DNA of 41,857 nucleotides, taken from positions 1 to 41,857 of the forward strand of contig CAJFNE010000001.1 in NCBI GenBank assembly GCA_904393855.1. Reading direction: 5' to 3'. The notes beneath the pieces are model-generated. The model had not been told where the DNA came from and did not search any database. It was given only the letters and a program-made list of their open reading frames with translations. The translations under genes and the position numbers were made by a program. This document shows, in pieces, positions 24,531 to 32,654 of this stretch (position 1 is the first letter of the stretch; each line of letters starts with the position of its first letter). This DNA is from an uncultured Oscillibacter sp. Its GTDB lineage: Bacteria > Bacillota > Clostridia > Oscillospirales > Oscillospiraceae.

Positions 24531-24739
24531 GTTACCGAGCCGCCAGACCGAACTATGGGACAGGGCTGGTAACGGGTTCAAGTCCTTTTTGCCTACTTTT
24601 CTTCTCAAAAAAAGTACGGTCCCAAAAGCTCTCCCCATCCGCAGGACCAACGTTACCGAGCCACCAGGCCCATTCCACAGCCAGGGCAGGTAACGAGTCT
24701 AAAGCTCTTTTTGCCTACTTTTTCTCTCGAGAAAAAGTA
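24531..24739. repeat. Two units of the GTTACCGAG/GGTAACGAG repeat family
   Basis: Unit 1 has GTTACCGAG (24531-24539), 28 nt and GGTAACGGG (24568-24576), then a T run and TACTTTT/AAAAGTA (24594-24600, 24610-24616). Unit 2 has GTTACCGAG (24652-24660), 28 nt and GGTAACGAG (24689-24697), a T run, and a perfect 11-bp hairpin TACTTTTTCTC (24716-24726), TC loop, GAGAAAAAGTA (24729-24739). Unit 2 covers the ispF stop codon and its last codons. The core and hairpin layout match the array at 3370-3785 in the same orientation. Confidence 0.85.
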
Positions 24740-25202
24740 CGGCGTGGGCGGCCATGCCCTCACCCAGGCCGGTGAAGCCCAGGCCCTCCTCTGTGGTGGC
24801 TTTCACGTTGACCTGATCCACCCGGATGCCCAGAGCCTCCGCCATCCGCGCCGCCATCTCCCCCTTGTAGGGGCCGACTTTCGGCGCCTGGGCGATCAGC
24901 GTGGCGTCGATATTGCCAATGGCGTAGCCCCGCTCCGCCACCAGTCGGCCCACCTCCGCCAGCAGCTTCAGGCTGGAGATGCCGGCATAGCGGGGGTCGC
25001 TGTCCGGGAACAGGGTGCCGATGTCCCCCAGCCCCGCCGCGCCACAGAGGGCGTCCATCACCGCGTGGGTCAGCACGTCGGCGTCCGAGTGGCCCAGAAG
25101 GCCCCGGTCCCAGGGAATCACCACGCCGCCCAGCACCAGGGGGCGGTCCGGCACGATGCGGTGCACGTCATAGCCGTGCCCGATTCGGATGTCCATGTTC
25201 AC
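24699..25202 (-). CDS. ispF: 2-C-methyl-D-erythritol 2,4-cyclodiphosphate synthase
   Basis: This 167-residue cytosolic enzyme makes the cyclodiphosphate intermediate of the MEP isoprenoid pathway. DIRIGHGYDVHR carries the metal-binding Asp and His, and LLGHSDADVLTHAVMDALCGAAGLGDIGTLFPD is present in full though spread over the normal positions. GTG 25202 overlaps the ispD stop (GTGA) with GGAGG 7 nt before it; ATG 25196 is a possible alternative. The last residues (ERKSRQKEL) lie beyond the normal IspF end and are encoded by the neighbouring repeat's hairpin and flank, so the C-terminus looks rewritten by the repeat. Confidence 0.95.
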   Translation of the reverse strand: MNMDIRIGHGYDVHRIVPDRPLVLGGVVIPWDRGLLGHSDADVLTHAVMDALCGAAGLGDIGTLFPDSDPRYAGISSLKLLAEVGRLVAERGYAIGNIDATLIAQAPKVGPYKGEMAARMAEALGIRVDQVNVKATTEEGLGFTGLGEGMAAHAVLFLERKSRQKEL

Positions 25203-25930
25203 CGGCCCTCCTCCCGCGCCCGCAGGATCGCCTCCGCCAGGACCAGGTCCGTGGGGGTGGTGATCTTCAGATTCTCCTCGTCCCCCTCCACCAGGAAGAC
25301 GACCTTGCCCAGACGCTCTACGGCGGCGCAGTCGTCCGTCACCGCCGCGCCCTGCTCCAGTGCGTCCTGGAGGGCGGCTTTCAGGAGCTGTGCGTCAAAG
25401 ACCTGGGGGGTCTGCACCGCCCGCAGGCTGGAGCGGTCCAGGGTCCGCTCCACCGCGCCGCCGTCCCGGACCTCCTTCACGGTGTCCTTCAGAGGCACCG
25501 CCGGAGCGGCCGCGCCGCAGCGGACAGCGGCGGAGATCACGCGGTCGATCAGCTCCGGCGTCACCAGGGGCCGGGCCCCGTCCTGCACTGCCAGCAGCCG
25601 GGACTCCGGCGAGGCCTCCAGCGCCGCCAACAGCACGGAGTGCACCCGGCTCTCCCCGCCCCGGATGACCTTGCTGCATTTGGTGATGCCGTATGTATGG
25701 CAGAGGCCGGAAATGGGGAGCAGGTCCTCCTCCCGGCAGGCCACTACAATTTCATCCACTTGTCGGGCCAGCTGCAGGGCGGTCAAGGTTCGGGCCAGCA
25801 CCGGGACGCCGTCCAGAGGCTCCAGCAGCTTATTGACGCCGCCCATCCGGCTGGACGAACCGGCAGCCGCCACCAGTGCAGTGCACTGTGGGCGGCTGCT
25901 CTCCCGAATTTTTTTGAAAAACGAAAACAT
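25199..25930 (-). CDS. ispD: 2-C-methyl-D-erythritol 4-phosphate cytidylyltransferase
   Basis: This 243-residue enzyme joins CTP and methylerythritol phosphate in the MEP pathway. The nucleotide-binding loop AAAGSSSRMGGVNK has the conserved Arg and Lys; DGARPLV and TPQVFD are also present. The N-terminus (MFSFFKKIRESSRPQ) is about ten residues longer than the minimal domain. It follows carD by 15 nt, the common Clostridial carD-ispD-ispF arrangement. Confidence 0.95.
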   Translation of the reverse strand: MFSFFKKIRESSRPQCTALVAAAGSSSRMGGVNKLLEPLDGVPVLARTLTALQLARQVDEIVVACREEDLLPISGLCHTYGITKCSKVIRGGESRVHSVLLAALEASPESRLLAVQDGARPLVTPELIDRVISAAVRCGAAAPAVPLKDTVKEVRDGGAVERTLDRSSLRAVQTPQVFDAQLLKAALQDALEQGAAVTDDCAAVERLGKVVFLVEGDEENLKITTPTDLVLAEAILRAREEGR

Positions 25931-25945
25931 CCTCTCATCCTCTCG

Positions 25946-26440
25946 TCACTGTGGTATGGGGGCCTGCATCATGGCGCGGTCGATCCGGGTCTCCGCCTCC
26001 TGATACGCCACTTTCTCCACCAGTACAATCTCTGAGATCATGATTTGCTTTGCGTTGTGGAGCATCTTCCGCTCTCCATTGGACAGCCCCCGCAGGGAAT
26101 CCCGCTGCATGAGACTCTTGATCACCCGGGCCACCTGGTAGAGATCGCCGCTTTTCAGCCGCGTCAAATTCTCCTGATAGCGTTTATTCCAGTTGGCACT
26201 AGACTCCACCGTCAGATCCGGAATGTCATGGATCAGTTTTTCTGCCTCTGCCTGTGAGATGATGCCGCGAATTCCAATCACCTGGCTGTTCTCCGTGGGA
26301 ATTTTCAAAACCAGACCGCCTGTAGGCATTTTAAAGACGTAGTACTCCTTGATGACTCCCCCGATTTTTTCCTGCACAATGTCGTCAATGACACCCGCGC
26401 CGTGCATGGGATGCACGACCAGATCCCCAATGCGGAACAT
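25946..26440 (-). CDS. CarD family transcriptional regulator
   Basis: This 164-residue protein has an N-terminal CarD/CdnL RNA-polymerase-interacting domain (MFRIGDLVVHPMHGAGVI) and a helical C-terminal domain (about 75-160). Such proteins bind the beta subunit and stabilise open promoter complexes. ATG 26440 is chosen because GAAAGGAGG lies just upstream; an in-frame extension to 26470 lacks this. A strong promoter lies about 80 nt upstream. Confidence 0.93.
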   Translation of the reverse strand: MFRIGDLVVHPMHGAGVIDDIVQEKIGGVIKEYYVFKMPTGGLVLKIPTENSQVIGIRGIISQAEAEKLIHDIPDLTVESSANWNKRYQENLTRLKSGDLYQVARVIKSLMQRDSLRGLSNGERKMLHNAKQIMISEIVLVEKVAYQEAETRIDRAMMQAPIPQ

Positions 26441-26522
26441 GCTCCCTCCTTTCTCATCCGTGCGGTACATTTTACCGCCTTTTCTTGCCTGTTTTCCCTG
26501 TAATTAAATCGTTTATAGAATG

Positions 26523-26551
26523 ATTATACCGATTTTTTTCCAGTTTTACAA
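26523..26551 (-). promoter_or_regulatory. Sigma-A promoter of carD-ispD-ispF
   Basis: On the minus strand TTGTAA (26551-26546), a 17-nt spacer and a perfect TATAAT (26528-26523). The surroundings are strongly A+T-rich. The leader to the carD ATG is about 75 nt and holds no structure that I recognise. Confidence 0.85.
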
Positions 26552-26594
26552 GCGGTTTCCCAAAAAAATGTTATAAAACTTCCGGGAAATAGAC

Positions 26595-26634
26595 TAAAAA
26601 AGCGGCGGATGGCCCGCAAAAGGCCGTCCGCCGC
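26595..26634 (-). terminator. Intrinsic terminator of the CoA-transferase gene
   Basis: GCGGCGGACGGCC/GGCCATCCGCCGC (arms 26634-26622 and 26614-26602, one mismatch) is followed on the minus strand by a run of T residues (26601-26595). It lies 22 nt after the stop codon and isolates the gene from carD. Confidence 0.92.
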
Positions 26635-26656
26635 CGAAAATCATGTCGAAAAAACG

Positions 26657-28006
26657 TTATCTCTTGTTGGAACGCCGCCAGATGTGCATCTTCTCCGCCT
26701 CGGCGATCAGCTCGTCCCGGAACTGGGGATGGGCCAAGCCGATGATGCCCTCGGCCCGCTCCCAGGTGGACTTGCCCTTTACGTTGAACTTGCCGTACTC
26801 GGTCACCAGCCAGTGGAGGTTGGTGCGGGTGGCGGTGACCACGGAGCCGGTCACCAGGGTGGGACGGATGCGGGAGTGGAGCTCGCCGGTCTTCTTGTCC
26901 TTCACGGTGGCGGAGCAGCAGATGAAGCTCTTGCCGCCCTTGGAGAGGTACGCGCCCAGCACGAAGTCCTGCTGCCCGCCGGAGCCGGAGATGTGCCGGG
27001 TGCCGGAGGACTCCGAGGACACCTGGCCGTACAGGTCGATATCCACCGCGCCGTTGATGGAGATGAAGTTGTCGATCTGGGAGATGCGGGCGATGTCGTT
27101 GGCGTAATCCACCGGCACGCAGCAGCACTCCGGGTTGTTGTTCAGGTAGTCGTACAGCTTCTGAGTGCCGGCGGCAAAGGCGTACACCTGACGCCCCCGG
27201 TCAAAGGGCTTGAAGGCGCCGGTGATGCGGCCGGCCTCGGCCATGTCCACGAAAGCGTCCACATACATCTCCGTGTGCACGCCCAGGTCCTTCAGGTCGC
27301 TCTCGGCGATCATCTTGCCGATGGTGCCGGGCACGGAGCCAATGCCCAGCTGCAGGCAGGCGCCGTTGGGGATCTCCGGCACCACCAGGTTGGCAATGGC
27401 CAGATCCACCTCGGAGGGAGCCGCGGAGCCGCCGCCCATCTGGCCAATCGGGGGATTGTCGCCCTCCACGATCATGTCTACCCGGTCGATATGGACGCAG
27501 TTGTCATAGCCGCCATGGCACACGGGCATGTTCTGGTTGACCTCCACGATCAGCACCTTGGCGTGCTCACAGACCATCTTGATGTGGGAGCCGGTGGGTC
27601 CGAAGTTGAAGTAGCCGTGCTCGTCCATAGGGGCCACCTGGATCATGGCCACGTCCACGGTGATGCCGCCGTTGCGGTAGTAGCCAGGCAGCTCCGAGTA
27701 ACGGATGGGCACGTAGTAAGCCAGGCCCTCGCTGATCATCTTGCGCTCGATGCCGCTCATATGGACGGAGTTCCAGCTGAAGTGGCTGGCGGCGTCCGGT
27801 ACGTCCGCGATGGCGGGCCGGCTCAGAACAATGCCGCCGTGAATGTTGACATCCGTCAGCTCATTGGCCCGACGAGCCAGAGCGGCGTCCAGAGCCACAG
27901 GGGTGCTCACGCAGAAGCCATAGTCCACCCAGTCGCCGGACTTGATTACCTTTACCGCCTCGTCAGCGGTGGTCAGCTTCTGCTGATACTGCGTCTGAAA
28001 ATCCAT
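26657..28006 (-). CDS. but: Butyryl-CoA:acetate CoA-transferase / 4-hydroxybutyrate CoA-transferase family
   Basis: This 449-residue class I CoA-transferase moves CoA between butyryl-CoA (or a similar acyl-CoA) and acetate, the final step of butyrate formation in many gut Clostridia. The N-terminus MDFQTQYQQKLTTADEAVKV and SGDWVDYGF closely resemble butyryl-CoA:acetate transferases. The likely catalytic glutamate is E246 in GVHTEMYVD, and GSGGQQDFV (341-349) is the CoA-binding loop. Close homologues act on 4-hydroxybutyrate, so substrate is not settled by sequence alone. The gene has its own terminator and an AGGAGGA ribosome binding site. I see no convincing promoter in the 149 nt upstream. 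Confidence 0.85.
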   Translation of the reverse strand: MDFQTQYQQKLTTADEAVKVIKSGDWVDYGFCVSTPVALDAALARRANELTDVNIHGGIVLSRPAIADVPDAASHFSWNSVHMSGIERKMISEGLAYYVPIRYSELPGYYRNGGITVDVAMIQVAPMDEHGYFNFGPTGSHIKMVCEHAKVLIVEVNQNMPVCHGGYDNCVHIDRVDMIVEGDNPPIGQMGGGSAAPSEVDLAIANLVVPEIPNGACLQLGIGSVPGTIGKMIAESDLKDLGVHTEMYVDAFVDMAEAGRITGAFKPFDRGRQVYAFAAGTQKLYDYLNNNPECCCVPVDYANDIARISQIDNFISINGAVDIDLYGQVSSESSGTRHISGSGGQQDFVLGAYLSKGGKSFICCSATVKDKKTGELHSRIRPTLVTGSVVTATRTNLHWLVTEYGKFNVKGKSTWERAEGIIGLAHPQFRDELIAEAEKMHIWRRSNKR

Positions 28007-28110
28007 GTGAAATCCTCCTATTTCATCTCAAATTCCTTGGACCAACCTAACTGAAAGACACCGCGGGCGCAGCCAGGCCGGCAGGAGCTGCCAGCCTAGG
28101 CGCCGTTTTG

Positions 28111-28141
28111 AAAAAGAGGCAGACCCGGTTGGGTCTGCCTC
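28111..28141 (-). terminator. Intrinsic terminator after rpsA
   Basis: GAGGCAGACCC/GGGTCTGCCTC (28141-28131 and 28126-28116), with an AACC loop on the minus strand, is followed by TTTTT (28115-28111). It ends the rpiR-to-rpsA unit 15 nt after the rpsA stop. Confidence 0.92.
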
Positions 28142-28155
28142 CTTGCAGACGGGAT

Positions 28156-29295
28156 TTATTCCTCCGCGGGGACTTCCTCCTCAGCGGAATCCTCCGCCTC
28201 CTGGGCCGCAGGGGCCAGCAGGGCACGAATGGACAGGGAGATCTTCTGCTTCTCCTCGTCGATGGCGGTGATCTTCACGTCCACCATCTGGCCCTCAGAC
28301 AGCACGTCCTCCGGCTTGTCGATGCGCCGGTCCGCGATCTGAGAGATGTGGATCAGGCCGTCCACGCCGGGAACCACCTCGGCAAAGGCGCCGAAGCTCA
28401 TGAGCTTCACAATGCGCACGTTAGCCACGTCGCCCACCTTGTAGGTGTCCATGAACACCTGCCAGGGGTTGATGTTGTGGTCCTTCACGCCCAGGGAGAT
28501 CTTGCGCTTCTCGGGGTCAAAGGAGATGACGTACACATCCAGGGTGTCTCCCACCTTGCACACCTCGGAGGGCGTCTTGATCCGGCTCCAGCTGAGCTCG
28601 GAGATATGTACCATGCCGTCCACGCCGCCGATGTCCACGAATACGCCGTAGCTGGTCATGGACTTCACGGTGCCGGTATAGTGCTTTCCCACCTCGATGT
28701 TGGCCCAGACTTCCTCCTGGGCGGCCCGGCGGGCCTCGTCAGTGACGGAGCGGATGGAACCCACTACCCGGCGGCGGGCCCGGTTGACCTCGGTGATCCG
28801 CAGCTGGACCTTCTGGCCCTTCATGGTGGAGAGGTCCGCACCCCGGGGCTGGCCGCTCTGAGAGGCGGGTACGAACACCCGCACGCCCTTGACGGACACC
28901 ACGATACCGCCCTTGTTATCCTCCGTAACAGTGCCGTCCAGGATCGTCTTCTCCTCCACGGCCTGCTCGATGTTCTCCCAGACCTTGGCGGCGTCCAGAC
29001 GCTTCTTGGAGAGTTCCGCGTAGCCCTCCACGTCGTTGACCCGGACCACGTAGGTCTCGATCTGGTCGCCCACGTGGATAATATCCTCCGGCTTGACGTT
29101 GGGATCATCGCTCAGCTCACTGAGCTTGATGTATGCCGCCTGCTTGGCCCCCACGTCCACCTGCACCTCGGTGGGAGTAATGGCGGTGACGATGCCGGTA
29201 ACCCGATCGCCATTATTCAAAGTTTTGAAAGACTGATTCAGTAATTCCTCGAAGGACTCCTCTTTGCCCTCGGCCGCCTTGATTTCTTCGCTCAT
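28156..29295 (-). CDS. rpsA: 30S ribosomal protein S1
   Basis: This 379-residue protein contains four S1 RNA-binding domains (about 25-95, 113-180, 197-266 and 282-352) and an acidic tail (EAEDSAEEEVPAEE). It holds mRNA on the 30S subunit. The ATG overlaps the ispH stop by 4 nt. In many Clostridia this S1 is fused to IspH. Here codons upstream of the ATG, in the rpsA frame, still read WLAGIIKEVYAT before MSEEI, which looks like the C-terminal end of IspH. This suggests the present start is internal to a former fusion. The start at 29295 has AAGGAGGTATATGCAACG upstream, a usable site. Confidence 0.94.
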   Translation of the reverse strand: MSEEIKAAEGKEESFEELLNQSFKTLNNGDRVTGIVTAITPTEVQVDVGAKQAAYIKLSELSDDPNVKPEDIIHVGDQIETYVVRVNDVEGYAELSKKRLDAAKVWENIEQAVEEKTILDGTVTEDNKGGIVVSVKGVRVFVPASQSGQPRGADLSTMKGQKVQLRITEVNRARRRVVGSIRSVTDEARRAAQEEVWANIEVGKHYTGTVKSMTSYGVFVDIGGVDGMVHISELSWSRIKTPSEVCKVGDTLDVYVISFDPEKRKISLGVKDHNINPWQVFMDTYKVGDVANVRIVKLMSFGAFAEVVPGVDGLIHISQIADRRIDKPEDVLSEGQMVDVKITAIDEEKQKISLSIRALLAPAAQEAEDSAEEEVPAEE

Positions 29296-30095
29296 CGTTG
29301 CATATACCTCCTTAATGATGCCCGCAAGCCAGCGAATAAATCAGGTGGAAGCTCGTCCGCCCGTTCGATCTGAACGACGCGGGAACAGCCTCCCATACAG
29401 ATTTCCGTCAAATGTTTCGTGTTGGCGCTTTTACGGTCTCCCACCACAACCATCACGTCCGCCTGCGCGGCAATTTCCGCCGCCTCGGCCTGACGCTTAT
29501 GCGTAGCATCACATATTGTATCAAAGATTTTGACGTTTGTACACTCTTTTTTTATGATTTTCCATGAAATTTCAAAAAGTTCACGAATACAGGTGGTTTG
29601 CGCCACCACGGTCAGGGGCATTTCCCGGTTTGTTTCCGGGGCATCCAGCCACTGACGCACCGCATCCGGGCCGTCAAAAATCAGGGGATCGCCGCACCAG
29701 CTGGCGATTCCGGCCACCTCGGGATGCGCCGCCTCGCCGATGATCACCGGCCGCCGGCCCTCCGCCTCCGCCTGGGCCACCAGCCGCTGGATGCGGATCA
29801 CATTAGGGCAGGTGGCATTGATGCAGCGGACGCCCCGGGCCTCCAGCTCGTCCAGCACGGATTTCAGCTCCCCATGCGAGCGGATCAGCACTGTCTCCCC
29901 CGCCGGAATCACCGCCGGGTCCGCCGTCTTCCGGACGCCCCGGCGGGCCAGGTCCTCCACAACGAAGCTGTTGTGGATCAGGTCCCCCAGCATCCAGCAC
30001 CCACCGGACTCCTCTGCGGTCCGCTGGGCCAGCTCCACCGCCCGGCGGACGCCGTAGCAGAACCCCGCGCTTTTGGCCAGTCTCACTTCCCGCAC
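29292..30095 (-). CDS. ispH: 4-hydroxy-3-methylbut-2-enyl diphosphate reductase, C-terminus lost by frame break
   Basis: This 267-residue frame is IspH, the last MEP pathway enzyme, which carries an iron-sulfur cluster. The three cluster cysteines are present: C13 (GFCYGV), C96 (ATCPNV) and C195 (TICDAT). KSANTKHL gives two substrate-binding residues. The protein stops after ELPPDLFAGLRASLRRYMQR, about 40 residues early compared with E. coli. The conserved GxTAGAS(T/A)P motif, whose serine binds the substrate diphosphate, is absent. The expected ending (WLAGIIKEVYAT) is found in the rpsA frame instead. A small non-triplet deletion is the simplest explanation. GTG 30095 is chosen because GGGAGG lies 9 nt upstream. 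Activity is doubtful as written. Confidence 0.88.
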   Translation of the reverse strand: MREVRLAKSAGFCYGVRRAVELAQRTAEESGGCWMLGDLIHNSFVVEDLARRGVRKTADPAVIPAGETVLIRSHGELKSVLDELEARGVRCINATCPNVIRIQRLVAQAEAEGRRPVIIGEAAHPEVAGIASWCGDPLIFDGPDAVRQWLDAPETNREMPLTVVAQTTCIRELFEISWKIIKKECTNVKIFDTICDATHKRQAEAAEIAAQADVMVVVGDRKSANTKHLTEICMGGCSRVVQIERADELPPDLFAGLRASLRRYMQR

Positions 30096-30727
30096 AGCGG
30101 CGTCCCTCCCACGGCCTGCCCGCCCAGGGCGTAGGCCTCCTTTAAAATCTCGTCGGCAATCTTCTGCATCTCCTCGGAGGTGCCCCGCCGCCCGGTGTAG
30201 TGGGGCTCATAGGGTTTACCGATGATGATGCGGGTCCGGTGGAAGAATTTCTTCTCCCCATCCATGAACACGGGTATCAGCGTGGCGCCGGTGCGGACGC
30301 CGATCATGGCCACCCCCGCCTTGGCGTGGGCGGGCAGTCCGTCGATATATCCGATCCCGTTCCGAACCACGGTCCCTTCCGGGAAAATCAGCAGATTGTC
30401 GCCGTCCTTAATGGCCTGCATGGCGGTGCGGACGGTGTGAATGTCGTTTTGCCCCCGGCTTACGGGGAAGGCCCCCACCTTTCGGAGAATCCAGCCCAGA
30501 ATCGGATTCTGGAACAGCTCCTCCTTGGCCATGATGTGGACCCGGTAGTTGACGGGCAGCTTCAAAACCAGGATCACCGGGTCCCAGTTGCTGGAGTGGT
30601 TGGGGCACAGCAGCGCCCCGTGCTGCGGCAGGTTCTCCAGCCCCTCGATGCTGGCGGGGTGGAGAATGTTGGTCACAAAGCGCACCAGGTAATAGACCAC
30701 AACAAAAAATCGATTGAACGGCTTCAT
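30083..30727 (-). CDS. 1-acyl-sn-glycerol-3-phosphate acyltransferase (PlsC type)
   Basis: This 214-residue membrane-associated acyltransferase makes phosphatidic acid. The catalytic H-x4-D motif is NHSSNWD (H44, D49) and the substrate motif is FPEGT (115-119). An N-terminal hydrophobic helix begins at FFVVVYYLVRF. ATG 30727 overlaps the cmk stop by 4 nt, and the end overlaps ispH by 13 nt. The cmk-plsC-ispH-rpsA order is common in Clostridia. Confidence 0.93.
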   Translation of the reverse strand: MKPFNRFFVVVYYLVRFVTNILHPASIEGLENLPQHGALLCPNHSSNWDPVILVLKLPVNYRVHIMAKEELFQNPILGWILRKVGAFPVSRGQNDIHTVRTAMQAIKDGDNLLIFPEGTVVRNGIGYIDGLPAHAKAGVAMIGVRTGATLIPVFMDGEKKFFHRTRIIIGKPYEPHYTGRRGTSEEMQKIADEILKEAYALGGQAVGGTPLCGK

Positions 30728-31401
30728 AGACCCGTCCTCTCCCGAATGATGCGCATCAGCGCCTCCTCGCTCTCCTGAAAATCCAGGTCCGTGGTGTCTA
30801 GGCGCACCGCGTCCTCCGCCTGCCGCAGGGGCGAGATGGCCCGGTGGGAGTCGTCCCAATCCCGCTTCTGAATCTCCGCCAGCACCTGGTCATAGGGCTC
30901 CGGGGTCCCCCGCTGCTCCAGTTCCAGCATCCGGCGCCGAGCCCGGACCTCCGGCGAGGCGGTGAGGAAAATCTTCACCTCCGCGTCCGGCAGCACCACG
31001 GTGCCGATATCCCGGCCGTCCATAATGACGCTCTGGGTGCGGGCCAGCTGGCGCTGCATGTCCAGGAGGTAAGCCCGCACGCTGGGATGGGCCGACACGG
31101 CGGAGGCATACAGGGAGATCTCCGGCAGGCGGATCTCCTGCGTCACGTCCCGGCCGTTTAAGATCATGTGCTGGAGGCCGTCGTCCCCGTGGACCGCCTC
31201 CACCTGGATGCGGGGCAACTCCCCGTCCACCGCGGCGGCGTCCTTGGGGTCCAGCCCCTGGGTGTAGATCTGGTAGCCGATGGTCCGGTAGATGGCGCCG
31301 GTATCCACATACAGGATGCCCAGCTTGGCGGCAAGGCTCCGGGCCAGGGTGCTCTTCCCCGCCCCCGAGGGGCCGTCAATGGCGATGCGAATGTTGTTCA
31401 T
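30724..31401 (-). CDS. cmk: Cytidylate kinase
   Basis: This 225-residue enzyme phosphorylates CMP and dCMP. The P-loop GPSGAGKST is at 10-18, followed by the conserved LGILYVDTGAIYR. DGRDIGTVVLPDAEVKIFLTAS is the typical centre. It overlaps both neighbours by 4 nt (ATGA). Length is normal. Confidence 0.96.
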   Translation of the reverse strand: MNNIRIAIDGPSGAGKSTLARSLAAKLGILYVDTGAIYRTIGYQIYTQGLDPKDAAAVDGELPRIQVEAVHGDDGLQHMILNGRDVTQEIRLPEISLYASAVSAHPSVRAYLLDMQRQLARTQSVIMDGRDIGTVVLPDAEVKIFLTASPEVRARRRMLELEQRGTPEPYDQVLAEIQKRDWDDSHRAISPLRQAEDAVRLDTTDLDFQESEEALMRIIRERTGL

Positions 31402-32654
31402 GGTGTCCTCCCAGTCTCTTCTTCCGCCGCGGCGATGCCGGCGGCCCGGCCCGTGGCCCAGGCAATCTGCAGGTTGAACCCGCCGGTGTAGGCGTCTACA
31501 TCCAGCAGTTCTCCCGCAAAGTACAATCCCTTTACAAGCTTTGATTCCATGGTCGTGGGGTTGACCTCCCCCACCTTGACGCCGCCGGAGGTGACAATAG
31601 CCCCCTCCACAGGCTCCGGCGCCGTGATGACAACGCCAAAGTGCTTTAGCTGGTCCAGCAGCTCCCGCCGCTGCTCCCGGGTGATCTCGTGAACCTTCTG
31701 CCGGGGCGGAATGCCGGAGGCCTCCACCATTACGGGGATCAGCTTCTGGGGCAGCAGATCATCCAGGGCGTTGCAGAAATCGCTGTTGATGTGCTTCTCA
31801 AAATCCGACAGCAGCCGCCGATCCAGAGTCTCCTGATCCAGCGCCGGCTTCAGGTCGATCTCCAGCCGGTAAGTCTTTGTATCAAAATGCCGCATATGGG
31901 CGGAGGCGGACAGCACCAAGGGGCCGCTGACGCCAAAATGGGTGAACACCAGCTCCCCGAAGTCCGTGTAAATTTTCTTCCGGTTTTCAAAGACCGTCAG
32001 CCCCACGTTCCGCAGGCTCAGTCCCTGGAGCCGGTCACAGGCCCCGCCCCGCTCCAGTTCCCCCGCCAGGGGTACCAGGGAGCCCCGGAGGGGCGTCACC
32101 GTATGGCCCAGCTCCGCCGCCATCCGGTGGCCGTCCCCGGTGGAGCCGGTGGCCGGATAGCTGACGCCGCCGGTGGCCAAAATCACTGCCCCGGCGGGAT
32201 ACGCCCGCAGCTCGCCCCCGACTCCCCGGACCGTACCCTCCGCGATCTCCACGTTCACCGCCCGGTCCCGGACCAGCTTCACATGGAGAGCTTTCAGCCG
32301 CCGCTCCAGGGCGGCGCTGATGTCAAAAGCGCGGTCGGAGACGGGAAAGACCCGATTCCCCCGCTCCACTTTCAAGGGGACGCCCAGGGCCTCGAAAAAG
32401 GCCATGGCGTCCCGCCCGTCAAAGCGGGAAAAAACACTGTAGAGGAATTTTCCGTTGCGGGGAACGTGGGCCAGCAGCGTCTCCCGGTCCGCGTCATTGG
32501 TAACGTTGCACCGGCCCTTGCCAGTGATGTTCAGCTTCTTGCCCAGCCGCTCGTTGGGCTCCAGCAGGGTGACGACAGCTCCCCGCTCCGCCGCGGAGAT
32601 CGCGGCCATCATGCCGGCGGCGCCGCCGCCCACAACTACAACCGGCTCACGCAT
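31398..32654 (-). CDS. BaiN/YhiN-like NAD(P)/FAD-dependent oxidoreductase
   Basis: This 418-residue flavoprotein of the HI0933/BaiN family starts MREPVVVVGGGAAGMMAA (FAD-binding dinucleotide loop) and has ERLGKKLNITGKGRCNVTN, the family hallmark, and GGVKVGEVNPTTMESK near the C-terminus. Some members act on bile-acid intermediates, but most have no known substrate, and this conserved housekeeping location does not support a bile-acid role by itself. ATG 32654 overlaps the rpiR stop by 8 nt with AAGGTGG upstream. Confidence 0.9.
   Translation of the reverse strand: MREPVVVVGGGAAGMMAAISAAERGAVVTLLEPNERLGKKLNITGKGRCNVTNDADRETLLAHVPRNGKFLYSVFSRFDGRDAMAFFEALGVPLKVERGNRVFPVSDRAFDISAALERRLKALHVKLVRDRAVNVEIAEGTVRGVGGELRAYPAGAVILATGGVSYPATGSTGDGHRMAAELGHTVTPLRGSLVPLAGELERGGACDRLQGLSLRNVGLTVFENRKKIYTDFGELVFTHFGVSGPLVLSASAHMRHFDTKTYRLEIDLKPALDQETLDRRLLSDFEKHINSDFCNALDDLLPQKLIPVMVEASGIPPRQKVHEITREQRRELLDQLKHFGVVITAPEPVEGAIVTSGGVKVGEVNPTTMESKLVKGLYFAGELLDVDAYTGGFNLQIAWATGRAAGIAAAEEETGRTP

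Noticed and set aside
26609..28054. A 481-codon plus-strand open frame opposite the CoA-transferase
   Set aside because: It is the reverse-strand shadow of a highly conserved enzyme, with His/Val/Gly-rich low-information sequence and terminator hairpins inside it.
31398..32654. Bile-acid inducible operon (baiN) assignment
   Set aside because: The protein is in the BaiN/HI0933 family, but the gene lies in a conserved cmk-rpsA housekeeping cluster with no other bai gene.
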